Shown here piece by piece: positions 17,317 to 26,142 of a stretch of DNA of 64,000 nucleotides. A model generated the notes under the pieces. It was not told where the DNA came from. It did not search any database and saw only the letters and a program-made list of their open reading frames with translations. The stretch covers positions 1,550,001-1,614,000 of the forward strand of contig NZ_PRDM01000001.1 of NCBI RefSeq assembly GCF_015182285.1, given 5' to 3'. Positions within the stretch are counted from its first letter, which is position 1, and each line of letters opens with the position of its first letter. This stretch comes from Flavobacterium hungaricum (GTDB taxonomy: Bacteria; Bacteroidota; Bacteroidia; Flavobacteriales; Flavobacteriaceae). The position numbers were made by a program, and so were the translations under genes.

Positions 17317-18795
17317 ATGAAAAAACTTAAAATAGCTTTATCCCTTTTGATACTTATAAGTATCGCAAGCTGCGATGAATTTCTTTCTGAAAAACCAGAC
17401 AACAGAACCGAAATAGATACTCCCGAAAAAATTTCTGAAATATTAGTAAGTGCTTATCCTCAAATGAGTTACTTTGATATTGCTGAAACAATGTCGGATA
17501 ATGTTTTTGACAGTCAAATGCCAACAACAGTATTGATGAATGAGCAGAATTATAACTGGTTAATACAAACCGAAACCTCAAAAATAGACACGCAGGCTTA
17601 TTATTGGGATGCTTGTTACAGAGCTATAGCCCATGCAAACAAAGCCTTAGAAGCTATCGAAGAATTAGGCAGCCCGGCTAGTTTAAATCCTCAAAAAGGA
17701 GAAGCTTTGATGGCAAGAGCATATTCGCATTTTATGCTGGTATCATTGTGGTCACAGCGCTACAATCCTGCGACTGCACCATCAGATCTTGGAATTCCGT
17801 ATGTAACAAAACCAGAGACAGATTTAGTTGCAAAGTATAAAAGAAACACAGTAGCCGAAGTTTTCGAATTACTTGAAAAAGACATTCAAGAAGGATTAAA
17901 ATATGTAACTAACGATTATAAAGAACCAAAATTTCATTTTAATAAAGATGCTGCTAAAGCTTTTGCCAGCCGTTTTTATTTAATTAAAGGAGATTGGGAC
18001 AAAGTAATTTCGCTGTCAGATGATTTGGGAAGCAGACCAGCAGGGAAATTAAGAGATTATGCTTCATACAAGCTTTTAAGCCCAGAAGACCAAATGATTA
18101 GTTACGCAAATGCAGATGTACAAACCAATTTATTAGTAGTTTCAGCTAATACAATTGTTCAAAGATCGGCTTACTTAAACAGATATTATTTATCGGGAGT
18201 TAGACAGCCTGAATTGTTTTCATCTGCAACTAGTCTTTTTAACAAAACATGGTTGTATACTTTTTATTCTTATAATACTAGTATCACATTATTCTGTCCA
18301 AAATTCTACGAGTATTTTAAATATACTAACGTAACAGCTGGGATTGGAGAACCATATGTGGCTGAAGTTTTGTTAAGTAATGATGAGTTTTTCTTGAATA
18401 GAATTGAGGCTCATGTAATGAAAGGAGATATTGCAACTGCTAATAGTGAATTGGAATACTTCTTATCAACAAGAACTACAAACTATAACGCAACAACAGA
18501 TAAGTTGACAGAAGCAAAAGTTGTAGCAAAATATCCAGTTATTGCGGACGAATTTACACCATATTACACGATGACACCAGTACAGACTTCTTATGTAAAA
18601 GCAATTGCAGAAACAAGACGCAGAGACTTTATACATGAAGGTATGAGATGGTTTGATGTAAAACGTTTTAATATTGTAGTAAACCATGAATCGTATAATA
18701 AACCAGTAAATGTTTTAGCAAAAGATGATAAACGCCGTGCTTTGCAGATTCCGCTTCATGCATCTGCAACAGGCGTAGAGTTAAATCCTAGATAA
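17317..18795 (+). CDS. SusD/RagB-family substrate-binding outer membrane lipoprotein
   Basis: The 492-residue protein has a lipoprotein signal (LILISIASC, Cys near residue 19) and the SusD plan: helical TPR-like core with ACYRAIAHANKALEAIEEL and AKAFASRFYLIKGDWDKVI, and the C-terminal RagB/SusD region AIAETRRRDFIHEGMRWFDVKRF. SusD caps the SusC barrel on the cell surface and captures ligand. The end LKRF-to-LNPR is complete. It follows susC by 12 bp and precedes the zinc hydrolase by 19 bp, all one operon. Confidence 0.95.
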   Translation: MKKLKIALSLLILISIASCDEFLSEKPDNRTEIDTPEKISEILVSAYPQMSYFDIAETMSDNVFDSQMPTTVLMNEQNYNWLIQTETSKIDTQAYYWDACYRAIAHANKALEAIEELGSPASLNPQKGEALMARAYSHFMLVSLWSQRYNPATAPSDLGIPYVTKPETDLVAKYKRNTVAEVFELLEKDIQEGLKYVTNDYKEPKFHFNKDAAKAFASRFYLIKGDWDKVISLSDDLGSRPAGKLRDYASYKLLSPEDQMISYANADVQTNLLVVSANTIVQRSAYLNRYYLSGVRQPELFSSATSLFNKTWLYTFYSYNTSITLFCPKFYEYFKYTNVTAGIGEPYVAEVLLSNDEFFLNRIEAHVMKGDIATANSELEYFLSTRTTNYNATTDKLTEAKVVAKYPVIADEFTPYYTMTPVQTSYVKAIAETRRRDFIHEGMRWFDVKRFNIVVNHESYNKPVNVLAKDDKRRALQIPLHASATGVELNPR

Positions 18796-18814
18796 TCTTT
18801 TTAAATCAATTCTT

Positions 18815-19675
18815 ATGAAACTTTTAAAATATAATAAAATAGCTGTTCTGGCATTGGTTTCTGCATTTTCTTTTTCATGTGCACATGAGGATCAGCCTAC
18901 CGATAGTCAGTTAGATTTTACACAGCCGACAAAAACCGCTTTAGATAATTGGATTGATGCTAATTATTTTAGCCCTTATAATATTAATGTACAATACAAA
19001 TGGAATCAAAATACGGTAGACAACAGCCGATTTTTATTTCCTCCAACAGTAGAGAAAGTGCAGCCAGCCCTAGAAATTGTGCAGACTATATGGTTGAAAA
19101 GTTACGCAACCATTGGTGGTGCCGATTTTGTAAAAAAAATTGCTCCAAGAGAAATCGTCTTAGTTGGCGGGGTAAACTTAAACAGTGTTGGAACCAGAAC
19201 ACTTGGTTTAGCCGAAGGTGGTCAGCGTGTGACTTTGTTTGAAACAGATTACATCAACAAAAGCAATCGTGCCAATGTGACTGAGTTTATTCATACAATT
19301 CAGCACGAATACATTCACATTTTAAACCAGCATAAACCTTTTGATGAAAAATCATGGAAAGCGATTACTCCAGCAGGTTATACAGCAGACTGGTATAATT
19401 ATGATATTCCAGAATCTAACGAATTAGGGTTTATTACGAGTTATGCGAGATCAAACATAAATGAAGATTTTGCCGAAACAGCAGCAATGATTTTGATTTA
19501 TTCTAAGGCAGAATATGCTGCTTTTTTAGCTAATATTAAAAGCGCAACTGCTTTGGCGGCATTAAAAGCTAAAGAAGCCTTAGTAGTGAAGTATTTTAAA
19601 GATGCATACGATATGGATTTTTATGCGTTGCGTGACGAAGCGGAGAAAAATACAACTTCAGTAGTAAACAACTAA
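18815..19675 (+). CDS. Substrate-import-associated zinc metallohydrolase lipoprotein (HExxH)
   Basis: The 286-residue lipoprotein has the signal LALVSAFSFSC with lipid-anchor Cys near residue 22. The zinc site HEYIH lies near residue 163 in FIHTIQHEYIHILNQHKPFD, with a downstream NEDFAETAAMIL helix that can give the third ligand. This matches the family of putative zinc-binding metallopeptidase lipoproteins found beside SusC/SusD pairs in Bacteroidota. It probably acts at the cell surface on a peptide-containing ligand before import; that role is inferred from context. It is tightly spaced with susD upstream and DUF4302 downstream. Confidence 0.88.
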   Translation: MKLLKYNKIAVLALVSAFSFSCAHEDQPTDSQLDFTQPTKTALDNWIDANYFSPYNINVQYKWNQNTVDNSRFLFPPTVEKVQPALEIVQTIWLKSYATIGGADFVKKIAPREIVLVGGVNLNSVGTRTLGLAEGGQRVTLFETDYINKSNRANVTEFIHTIQHEYIHILNQHKPFDEKSWKAITPAGYTADWYNYDIPESNELGFITSYARSNINEDFAETAAMILIYSKAEYAAFLANIKSATALAALKAKEALVVKYFKDAYDMDFYALRDEAEKNTTSVVNN

Positions 19676-19685
19676 AAACAGTATT

Positions 19686-21029
19686 ATGAAAGTAAAAAAT
19701 ATAATAAAATACGTATTTGCAGCTTTTTTAATGCTGCAGTTAAGCAGCTGTAATAGTAATACAGATGCAGAACAATTATTTGATAAAACTCCGACTGAAC
19801 GTTTAGAGGTACAGAAATCAGAATTAAATGATGCTCTTTTGGCTTCAGAATTTGGCTGGAAAGCAGTTTATTTTACTGATAATACAGTCTTAGGAGGATA
19901 TACTCATTTGTTTAGGTTTACAGAAAACGGAAACGTAGAAATGGCGTCTGATTTTGATGATGATACTGCCGTTTATAAAAGTGAATATGCAATCCAGTTA
20001 GGAAGTACTGTGAGTTTGGTTTTTACAACCAAAAATAGAATTCATCTTTTGTCTGAATCAGATAATTACCCAATTCCAGCTTTAAGAGCAAAAGGATATT
20101 TAGGAGATTTTCAGTTTTTGTATTATGGTCAAGAAAACGGACAGATCATTTTTAAAGCGAATAGAAATAATACAGAAATTCGTTTTGTAAAAGCTACAGC
20201 ACAGGATTGGATAGACCTGCCTAAGAATTTAGTAACGGAACAAAATGTAATTGGAGGAGACTCAAGACCATTGTTCAGATTGCTGGAGACTAACGACGGT
20301 ACAACAAAACATCAGTTTGATTTTACTTTTTCTCCAGTAACTCGTTTTGCAGAAGCCAATTCTATAGAAACTGGTTTTTCATTTAGCTATGAAATGGGAG
20401 TAGGATACACTCCGACAGGAATTATCGTAAGCCCGGCTGTAGAAGTTGGCGGTCAAAAATTAACCGATTTTGTTTACAATAGTACTGACGGAAGTTTTAC
20501 AGCTACAGGAACCGGCGGTGTGAGTGCTGTAATAAAATACACAGACAAACCGCTAGTGTTAACAGACGATTATAAAATTTTATTAGCAGGACAAGCAACT
20601 GCAGCATTTGGTTTTTATCCGGATGATTATACAATGGACGCTACAACTAATTCTGCATTATTTTATACTGAGTTAGAGCGAATAAATGCATCATTACCAG
20701 CAGGTCAAGAAATTTCTTCGGTGCAGTTGTATTTCAATCACTCTCTTGGAAATTTCATCTACTATACATTTGTGGGACGAAGCGCTTTATTCCATTATGT
20801 AGATGTCGTTGCCGATAACACAGGAAAAAAGATAATCTTAAAACACAAATCTTGGAACGGAAACACTACTGTTGCTACACCAGCTTTCCTTGCAAATTTT
20901 GACAAATATTTAATGGATCCAAATGGATTATATGTGAAAAAAGAAAGCTTTAGATTAGTATATACTAACACAGTGTACACATTCGCAAGCTCAACAAGTC
21001 CATTTAGAATAACCACGTGGAAACTTTAA
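19686..21029 (+). CDS. DUF4302-type lipoprotein
   Basis: The 447-residue protein has a lipoprotein signal (FAAFLMLQLSSC, Cys near residue 22) followed by DKTPTERLEVQKSELNDALL and FGWKAVYFTD, as in the DUF4302 family that accompanies SusC/SusD and HExxH lipoproteins. The remainder is beta-rich and no catalytic motif is visible. It begins ten bases after the zinc hydrolase stop codon and is the last gene before a strong terminator. It may be an accessory surface ligand-binding protein; this is inference from the locus. Confidence 0.8.
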   Translation: MKVKNIIKYVFAAFLMLQLSSCNSNTDAEQLFDKTPTERLEVQKSELNDALLASEFGWKAVYFTDNTVLGGYTHLFRFTENGNVEMASDFDDDTAVYKSEYAIQLGSTVSLVFTTKNRIHLLSESDNYPIPALRAKGYLGDFQFLYYGQENGQIIFKANRNNTEIRFVKATAQDWIDLPKNLVTEQNVIGGDSRPLFRLLETNDGTTKHQFDFTFSPVTRFAEANSIETGFSFSYEMGVGYTPTGIIVSPAVEVGGQKLTDFVYNSTDGSFTATGTGGVSAVIKYTDKPLVLTDDYKILLAGQATAAFGFYPDDYTMDATTNSALFYTELERINASLPAGQEISSVQLYFNHSLGNFIYYTFVGRSALFHYVDVVADNTGKKIILKHKSWNGNTTVATPAFLANFDKYLMDPNGLYVKKESFRLVYTNTVYTFASSTSPFRITTWKL

Positions 21030-21053
21030 TTAGTATTTTTTAATTATTTTGAA

Positions 21054-21086
21054 GAAAAACAGCTCATTTTTTTTGAGCTGTTTTTC
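21054..21086 (+). terminator. Rho-independent terminator ending the Sus-like operon
   Basis: GAAAAACAGCTCA pairs with TGAGCTGTTTTTC around a T-rich loop, a perfect 13-bp stem. Confidence 0.92.
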
Positions 21087-21528
21087 AATAAAAAAAATAT
21101 AAAAAAACTTTATAATAGTAAGATTTTGATTTTGTTTAGGGCTTAGTACTGATTTTCTTGTGAAATTTTTGCTTGGAATAAGTTAGATGTTTTCTTCGCA
21201 CTTCTTATCGATTATTGTCTCATAATGATTGTTGGTAATATAAAACAGTAAAAACAAGACCAATTAAATACTACCAAGATAGTTTAGTCTTCAATTTACA
21301 GTGTGTTGATTATCAAAATGGTATTGCTTGCTATGTTTTTGCAGCGAAACAAAATCACATTTAAAAATTTTAGTTTTATTTTTTTATTTTGGAGAAGGCG
21401 GTTCAATTTTGAATCGCTTTTCTTGTTTTTGTAAAGTATTTAGATGTTAAAATTTTTTAATGACTAATTTTATTACAAGATCAAATACTCTATATTTGTA
21501 TTTCAAAAATAAAAACGAATACCTTAAT
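21087..21528. other. Non-coding gap upstream of fabG, with a -7 element
   Basis: No gene is seen. TATATTTG at 21491-21498 fits TAnnTTTG and lies 30 bases before the fabG ATG, so it is the likely promoter; no clear TTG stands 17-23 bases upstream. The gap also carries GTTGATTATCAAAATGG near 21306, resembling the TTGATTATCAAA string at about 2853, and TTTAGTCTTCAATTTACAG, resembling the gap before the ECF sigma gene. Confidence 0.5.
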
Positions 21529-22275
21529 ATGAAATTACTAGAAGGAAAAGTAGCAATTATTACTGGCGCTAGTCGCGGAATCGGGAAAGGAATTGCTGAA
21601 GTTTTTGCTAAACATGGAGCAAACGTTGCATTTACATACAGTTCATCTGCAGCTTCTGCAGAAGCACTAGAAGCAGAATTGAATGCTTTGGGTGTAAAAG
21701 CAAAAGGATACCAATCAAATGCAGCTGATTTTAACGAAGCACAAACTTTTGTAGATGCTGTTTTAGCAGATTTCGGAACTGTTGACATCTTGATCAACAA
21801 TGCTGGAATTACAAAAGATAATTTGTTAATGCGCATGTCAGAAGCAGATTTCGATCAAGTAATTGATGTTAACTTGAAATCAGTATTTAATATGACAAAA
21901 GCAATTCAGAAAACGTTCTTAAAACAAAGAGCAGGTTCAATCATCAACATCAGTTCTGTGGTTGGAGTTTCTGGAAATGCAGGTCAGACCAACTATGCAG
22001 CTTCTAAAGCCGGTGCAATCGGATTTACAAAATCTGTAGCATTAGAATTAGGTTCTCGTAACATTCGCTGCAACGCAATCGCTCCTGGTTTTATCGAAAC
22101 TGAGATGACTGCAAAACTATCAGAAGATGTAGTAAAAGGATGGAGAGAAGGTATTCCGTTAAAACGCGGCGGAAGCCCAGAAGATGTAGCAAATGCTTGT
22201 CTTTTCTTAGCCTCAGACCTAAGCGGTTACATTACAGGGCAAGTTCTTAATGTTTGCGGAGGAATGCTTACGTAA
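21529..22275 (+). CDS. fabG: 3-oxoacyl-ACP reductase FabG
   Basis: FabG reduces 3-oxoacyl-ACP with NADPH in fatty acid elongation. The protein shows the short-chain dehydrogenase features: GASRGIGKG nucleotide loop near residue 13, NNAG, the catalytic Ser in INISSVVG, and YAASK with catalytic Tyr and Lys. It ends with the usual SGYITGQVLNVCGGM. A longer frame begins at 21460 but covers the -7 element; the ATG at 21529 gives MKLLEGKVAIITGAS, the standard N-terminus, and 248 residues. The gene stands apart from other fatty acid genes here. Confidence 0.95.
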   Translation: MKLLEGKVAIITGASRGIGKGIAEVFAKHGANVAFTYSSSAASAEALEAELNALGVKAKGYQSNAADFNEAQTFVDAVLADFGTVDILINNAGITKDNLLMRMSEADFDQVIDVNLKSVFNMTKAIQKTFLKQRAGSIINISSVVGVSGNAGQTNYAASKAGAIGFTKSVALELGSRNIRCNAIAPGFIETEMTAKLSEDVVKGWREGIPLKRGGSPEDVANACLFLASDLSGYITGQVLNVCGGMLT

Positions 22276-22276
22276 T

Positions 22277-22403
22277 AGTTTTCAATGTTCAGTTTTTAGT
22301 ATTCAGTTTTTCTCTGACTCTAGAATAATCACTGAACACTTTAATAGTCGTAATTACGACTTCTTAAATCTGATCACTAAAAACTGATTACTGAATATTA
22401 AAT
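22277..22403. repeat. Stuttered palindromic spacer, fabG-VWA gap (family CACTGAAAACT)
   Basis: The left half repeats GTTCAGTTTTTAGTATTCAG and GTTTTTCTCTG; the right half has CACTGAACAC, CTAAAAACTGATTACTGAAT, the inverse words. In the middle lies a perfect 16-bp palindrome, AGTCGTAATTACGACT at 22346-22361. Confidence 0.65.
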
Positions 22404-22408
22404 AAATT

Positions 22409-24436
22409 ATGACTACAAACACGATTCTTTTATTATTGCTTTCTTTAGTAATTGCTGGTGGTTTGTCGTATTTTCAATATTTTTATAAAGCCAAAAGTAA
22501 ATCCAATGTGATGATACTTTTGGCTTTTTTACGTTTTCTCGCCATTTTCGGATTGTTGGTTTTATTGATAAATCCGATAATTACAAAGAATTCACTCGAA
22601 ATTACCAAAACACCATTGGCGGTTGTGGTAGACAATTCGAGTTCTATAACGGCTTTAAATTCAGATAAAAAAGTTGTAGAATTATATCAAAAAATAATTT
22701 CAAATCCAGCTTTAAAAGAAAAATTTGAAATTCAGTCGTATCAATTTGATGCCGATTTTAAACCTTCTGATAAATTTGATTTCAAAGGAAATCAAACCAA
22801 TCTGGACGAAGCGGCAAAAAATCTAAAAAGTATCAACAAAAACCTGATTTTTCCGACCGTAATAATTACAGACGGAAATCAGACTACAGGAAACGATTAT
22901 GTATATCGTTTTGATCCTGTCAATAAAGTTTATCCTTTGGTTGTGGGAGATACAACCACGTTTTTTGATTTAAAAATCAATCAGCTCAACGTCAATAAAT
23001 ACGCTTTTCATAAAAATAAATTTCCTGTAGAAGTTTTTCTGCAATATGCAGGAACAAAATCAACAAACGCAGAATTTACCATTTCGCAGGGAAGTACTAT
23101 AGTTGCAAAAGAAAAACTTTCATTTTCGCCTTCCAAAAAAACAGCTTCTTTAAATATACTTTTGCCAGCCGATAAAGTAGGACTGCAGCTTTATAAAGCC
23201 AGTATTTCTTCCAACGCAAAAGAAAAAAACAGCTACAACAATATCAAGAATTTTGCTGTAGAAGTAATCGATCAAAAATCTACCATTGCGATTGTTTCAG
23301 CCATAAACCATCCTGATATTGCCGCTTTAAAACGTGCTGTTGAAGTTAATGCACAACGTAAAGTGATTTTGGTTAAACCAAATCAGATTAACGAGTTACA
23401 AGAAGCTTCTGTCTTGGTTTTATACCAGCCGACAACCGCTTTTAAAGCGATTTTTGACAACAACAAAGCAGCCGGAAGAAATACCTTTATCATCACGGGA
23501 AACAATACCGATTTTAATTTTCTAAACCAGCAGCAAAACAATTTAGTTTTTAAAATGAGCGGACAGCGAGAAGATTTTCTTACCGAATTTCAATCAGACT
23601 TTAATCTTTTTGCGATCGATAATATTGGTTTCGAAAACTTTCCGCCCCTGCAAAATCCTTTTGGAACAATTACTGCAAACGGAAATGTATCTGTTTTACT
23701 TTCGTCAAAAATTAGAAACGTTTCTACCAATGCGCCTTTATTGGCTTTCGCCGAAAATCAAGGAAAAAGAACTGCATTTCTGTTAGGAGAAAACAGCTGG
23801 AAATGGCGTCTGCAAAGTCATGTCGATAATCAATCATTTGAAAAATACGATGTTTTCGTTGATAAAATAATTCAATATCTGGCCTCTGCAGCTTCAAAAA
23901 AATCTTTGGTCGTAAAACACGAAAGTTTTTATAATTCTGGAGAAGAAATTATCATCAATGCACAATACTTTAATAAAAATTATGAGTTTGACGAAAAAGC
24001 CAGATTGACAATCAGTGTTGTGAATGCCGCTACTAAGCAGACTAAAAACTATGATTTATTAAAAGGAAGTAATTCTTTCTCAGCTAATTTGGAAGGACTT
24101 CCAGCAGGAAAATATAACTTTACAGTAAAAGAATTAAACTCAAACACTTCATACACAAGTCATTTTGAAATTTTAGATTTTGATATCGAAAAACAATTTG
24201 TAAATCCAGATGTTTTGAAACTGCAGCAATTGGCACAGCAGACAAACGGAAAAGCTTTTTTCGAAAATCAAGCTGATCAATTAATCAACACACTTTTAGA
24301 AAGTAAAGAATACAAATCAATCGAAAAAAACATTTCAAGCAAAACGCCAATTATTGATTGGGTTTGGTTATTGATTTTGATTGCTTCTTTATTGACTGCT
24401 GAATGGTTCATTAGGAAATATAATGGGTTGTTGTGA
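22409..24436 (+). CDS. Membrane-anchored VWA-like protein (BatA-related architecture)
   Basis: The 675-residue protein starts with two hydrophobic segments (about 5-22 and 33-58, VMILLAFLRFLAIFGLLVLL) and ends with one (WVWLLILIASLLTAEWF). Between them, AVVVDNSSSI has the D-x-S-x-S start of a von Willebrand A metal site and PTVIITDGNQTTG the later Thr/Asp element. The rest is Ig-like/beta-rich with a region (FIITGNN, FLLGENSWKWRL) like the glutamine-amidotransferase-like part of large membrane VWA proteins. Such proteins are common in Bacteroidota with unknown function. No MoxR-type ATPase gene is nearby, so a Bat-operon role is not supported here. Confidence 0.7.
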   Translation: MTTNTILLLLLSLVIAGGLSYFQYFYKAKSKSNVMILLAFLRFLAIFGLLVLLINPIITKNSLEITKTPLAVVVDNSSSITALNSDKKVVELYQKIISNPALKEKFEIQSYQFDADFKPSDKFDFKGNQTNLDEAAKNLKSINKNLIFPTVIITDGNQTTGNDYVYRFDPVNKVYPLVVGDTTTFFDLKINQLNVNKYAFHKNKFPVEVFLQYAGTKSTNAEFTISQGSTIVAKEKLSFSPSKKTASLNILLPADKVGLQLYKASISSNAKEKNSYNNIKNFAVEVIDQKSTIAIVSAINHPDIAALKRAVEVNAQRKVILVKPNQINELQEASVLVLYQPTTAFKAIFDNNKAAGRNTFIITGNNTDFNFLNQQQNNLVFKMSGQREDFLTEFQSDFNLFAIDNIGFENFPPLQNPFGTITANGNVSVLLSSKIRNVSTNAPLLAFAENQGKRTAFLLGENSWKWRLQSHVDNQSFEKYDVFVDKIIQYLASAASKKSLVVKHESFYNSGEEIIINAQYFNKNYEFDEKARLTISVVNAATKQTKNYDLLKGSNSFSANLEGLPAGKYNFTVKELNSNTSYTSHFEILDFDIEKQFVNPDVLKLQQLAQQTNGKAFFENQADQLINTLLESKEYKSIEKNISSKTPIIDWVWLLILIASLLTAEWFIRKYNGLL

Positions 24437-24501
24437 TGAAATAAAATTGAATCCTTCCAGCATTTTGTAATCTTGTAGTTATAAATTAAAAGTCTAAAAT
24501 T

Positions 24502-25335
24502 ATGAAAGTTAAATTCTTTTTTATTGCAGCAATTTTTATGGTAATTTTTTGTTTTTTTTCATTTTCAAAGACAAATAAAACCAACAAAAGTAATCCTTTA
24601 GGAAACACAATTCAGCAGCGTTTTCAGCCACCACAAGGATTTGTGAGAGAAGAGGAATCTAAAACTTCGTTTGATTTTTTTTTGCGCAATCTTCCATTAA
24701 AACCCTTAGGGGCAAATGTTTTGTATTTTGATGGAACTATAAAACCAAATCGAAACGTTTATGAAGCGGTTGTGGATTTATCCATTGGAAAAAAGGATTT
24801 GCACCAATGTGCTGATGCCGTGATGCGTTTACGAGCGGATTATTTTTATAGCCAAAAACAGTACAATAAAATACATTTTAATTTTACAAATGGTTTTCGA
24901 GCTGATTTTAGTAAATGGGCCGAAGGTTACAGAATTGCAATTAAAGGCAACAAAACTAGTTGGGTTAAAACTGCAAAACCATCTGACAGTTATGAAACTT
25001 ATTGGAAATATTTAGAAACGGTTTTTAGCTATGCAGGAACGGCTTCGTTAGAAAAAGAGCTGAAACCAATTAATGCTTCAGACATAAAAATAGGGGATGT
25101 TTTTATAAAAGGAGGCTTTCCAGGTCATGCTGTTATTGTAGTTGATCTAGCTGTGAATCCAAAAAACAATCAGAAAATTATGCTGCTAGCACAAAGTTAT
25201 ATGCCGGCACAGGAAATTCAAATATTGAAAAATCCAAATGATAGTTCGTTGAGTCCTTGGTACGCTGTCGATTTTGGAACTTCTCTGAAAACCCCCGAAT
25301 GGACTTTCAGTTCCTCGCAATTAAAACGTTTTTAA
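24502..25335 (+). CDS. DUF4846 domain protein, exported
   Basis: The 277-residue protein has an N-terminal hydrophobic segment (FFFIAAIFMVIFCFFSFS) serving as signal or anchor. The body matches DUF4846: QRFQPPQGFVREEE, SFDFFLRNLPLKPLG, QCADAVMRLRADYFY, and GDVFIKGGFPGHAVIVVDLA near the end. The family's function is not known; the conserved Cys and GHAVIV segments are reminiscent of papain-like folds, but this is only a suggestion. Its stop codon touches the ATG of the M15 peptidase, so the two are translated together. Confidence 0.8.
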   Translation: MKVKFFFIAAIFMVIFCFFSFSKTNKTNKSNPLGNTIQQRFQPPQGFVREEESKTSFDFFLRNLPLKPLGANVLYFDGTIKPNRNVYEAVVDLSIGKKDLHQCADAVMRLRADYFYSQKQYNKIHFNFTNGFRADFSKWAEGYRIAIKGNKTSWVKTAKPSDSYETYWKYLETVFSYAGTASLEKELKPINASDIKIGDVFIKGGFPGHAVIVVDLAVNPKNNQKIMLLAQSYMPAQEIQILKNPNDSSLSPWYAVDFGTSLKTPEWTFSSSQLKRF

Positions 25336-26082
25336 ATGAAAAGATTCTTTTTTTTAGTCCTTATATTTCAAAATGCTTTTTCTCAAGAAATCCCATTGAA
25401 CGTTCAAAAATTAATTAAAGCATATCCAGATCAAATAGTTGGTTATAAGGATAATAAAATCATTTTTAGGGATAAATCAAATTTAATTTATGATGATTTT
25501 AAAAATAAAACGAATCAAGAATTATTAGATAATCCTGATATTGAGGATCAATTTAAGTTTGTTTATACTAAAGCAGCTAAGAATTTAATTCCAAAGGAAG
25601 ATGCAGGAAGAATTCGTAATGAAGTTTTTTTTAAGAAAATTTACGGAAATTCAAAATCAGAAGTTGAATCAAAAATGACGGAAATTATTTGGTGTCCGAA
25701 ATTAGTCAATCAGAGGATAAGAGTAACAACTGTAAATGGAATTGATAAAATAGTAAAAAAACTCTCAGCAGAATTAGATAATAATCCAGAATTTAAAAAA
25801 TACATTACTAATATTGGAGGTACGTTTAGCTGGAGGAAAATTTCAGGAACAAACCGATTGAGTATGCATAGTTATGGAATGACAATAGATATTAATGTCA
25901 AAAATTCTAATTATTGGCAATGGGATTGTAAATGTAAGAATGAAGAAGTTACTCTTTCGTATAGAAATCAAATTCCCCTCAAGCTAGTTTCAATTTTTGA
26001 AAAATATGGCTTTATTTGGGGAGGAAATTGGAAACATTATGATACAATGCATTTTGAATATCGACCGGAACTTTTGTTATAA
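25336..26082 (+). CDS. M15-family D,D-/L,D-carboxypeptidase-like peptidase, exported
   Basis: The 248-residue protein has a short signal sequence (FFFLVLIFQNAFSQ). The zinc-binding pattern of M15 peptidases (H-x6-D ... H-x-E region) is visible in SMHSYGMTIDINV and KHYDTMHFEYRPE. These enzymes trim the peptide stems of peptidoglycan in the periplasm. It begins directly after the DUF4846 stop codon with no spacing, so the partner may act on the same wall substrate. Which bond is cut is not certain. Confidence 0.85.
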   Translation: MKRFFFLVLIFQNAFSQEIPLNVQKLIKAYPDQIVGYKDNKIIFRDKSNLIYDDFKNKTNQELLDNPDIEDQFKFVYTKAAKNLIPKEDAGRIRNEVFFKKIYGNSKSEVESKMTEIIWCPKLVNQRIRVTTVNGIDKIVKKLSAELDNNPEFKKYITNIGGTFSWRKISGTNRLSMHSYGMTIDINVKNSNYWQWDCKCKNEEVTLSYRNQIPLKLVSIFEKYGFIWGGNWKHYDTMHFEYRPELLL

Positions 26083-26142
26083 AATTTAAAGATTATTTTA
26101 TTGCAAAAAGTACGGAGGAAAGTGTATTAAGAATTAAAACTT

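Noticed and set aside
21460-21528. N-terminal extension of fabG
   Set aside because: The extension covers the likely -7 promoter element, and the ATG at 21529 gives the standard SDR N-terminus.
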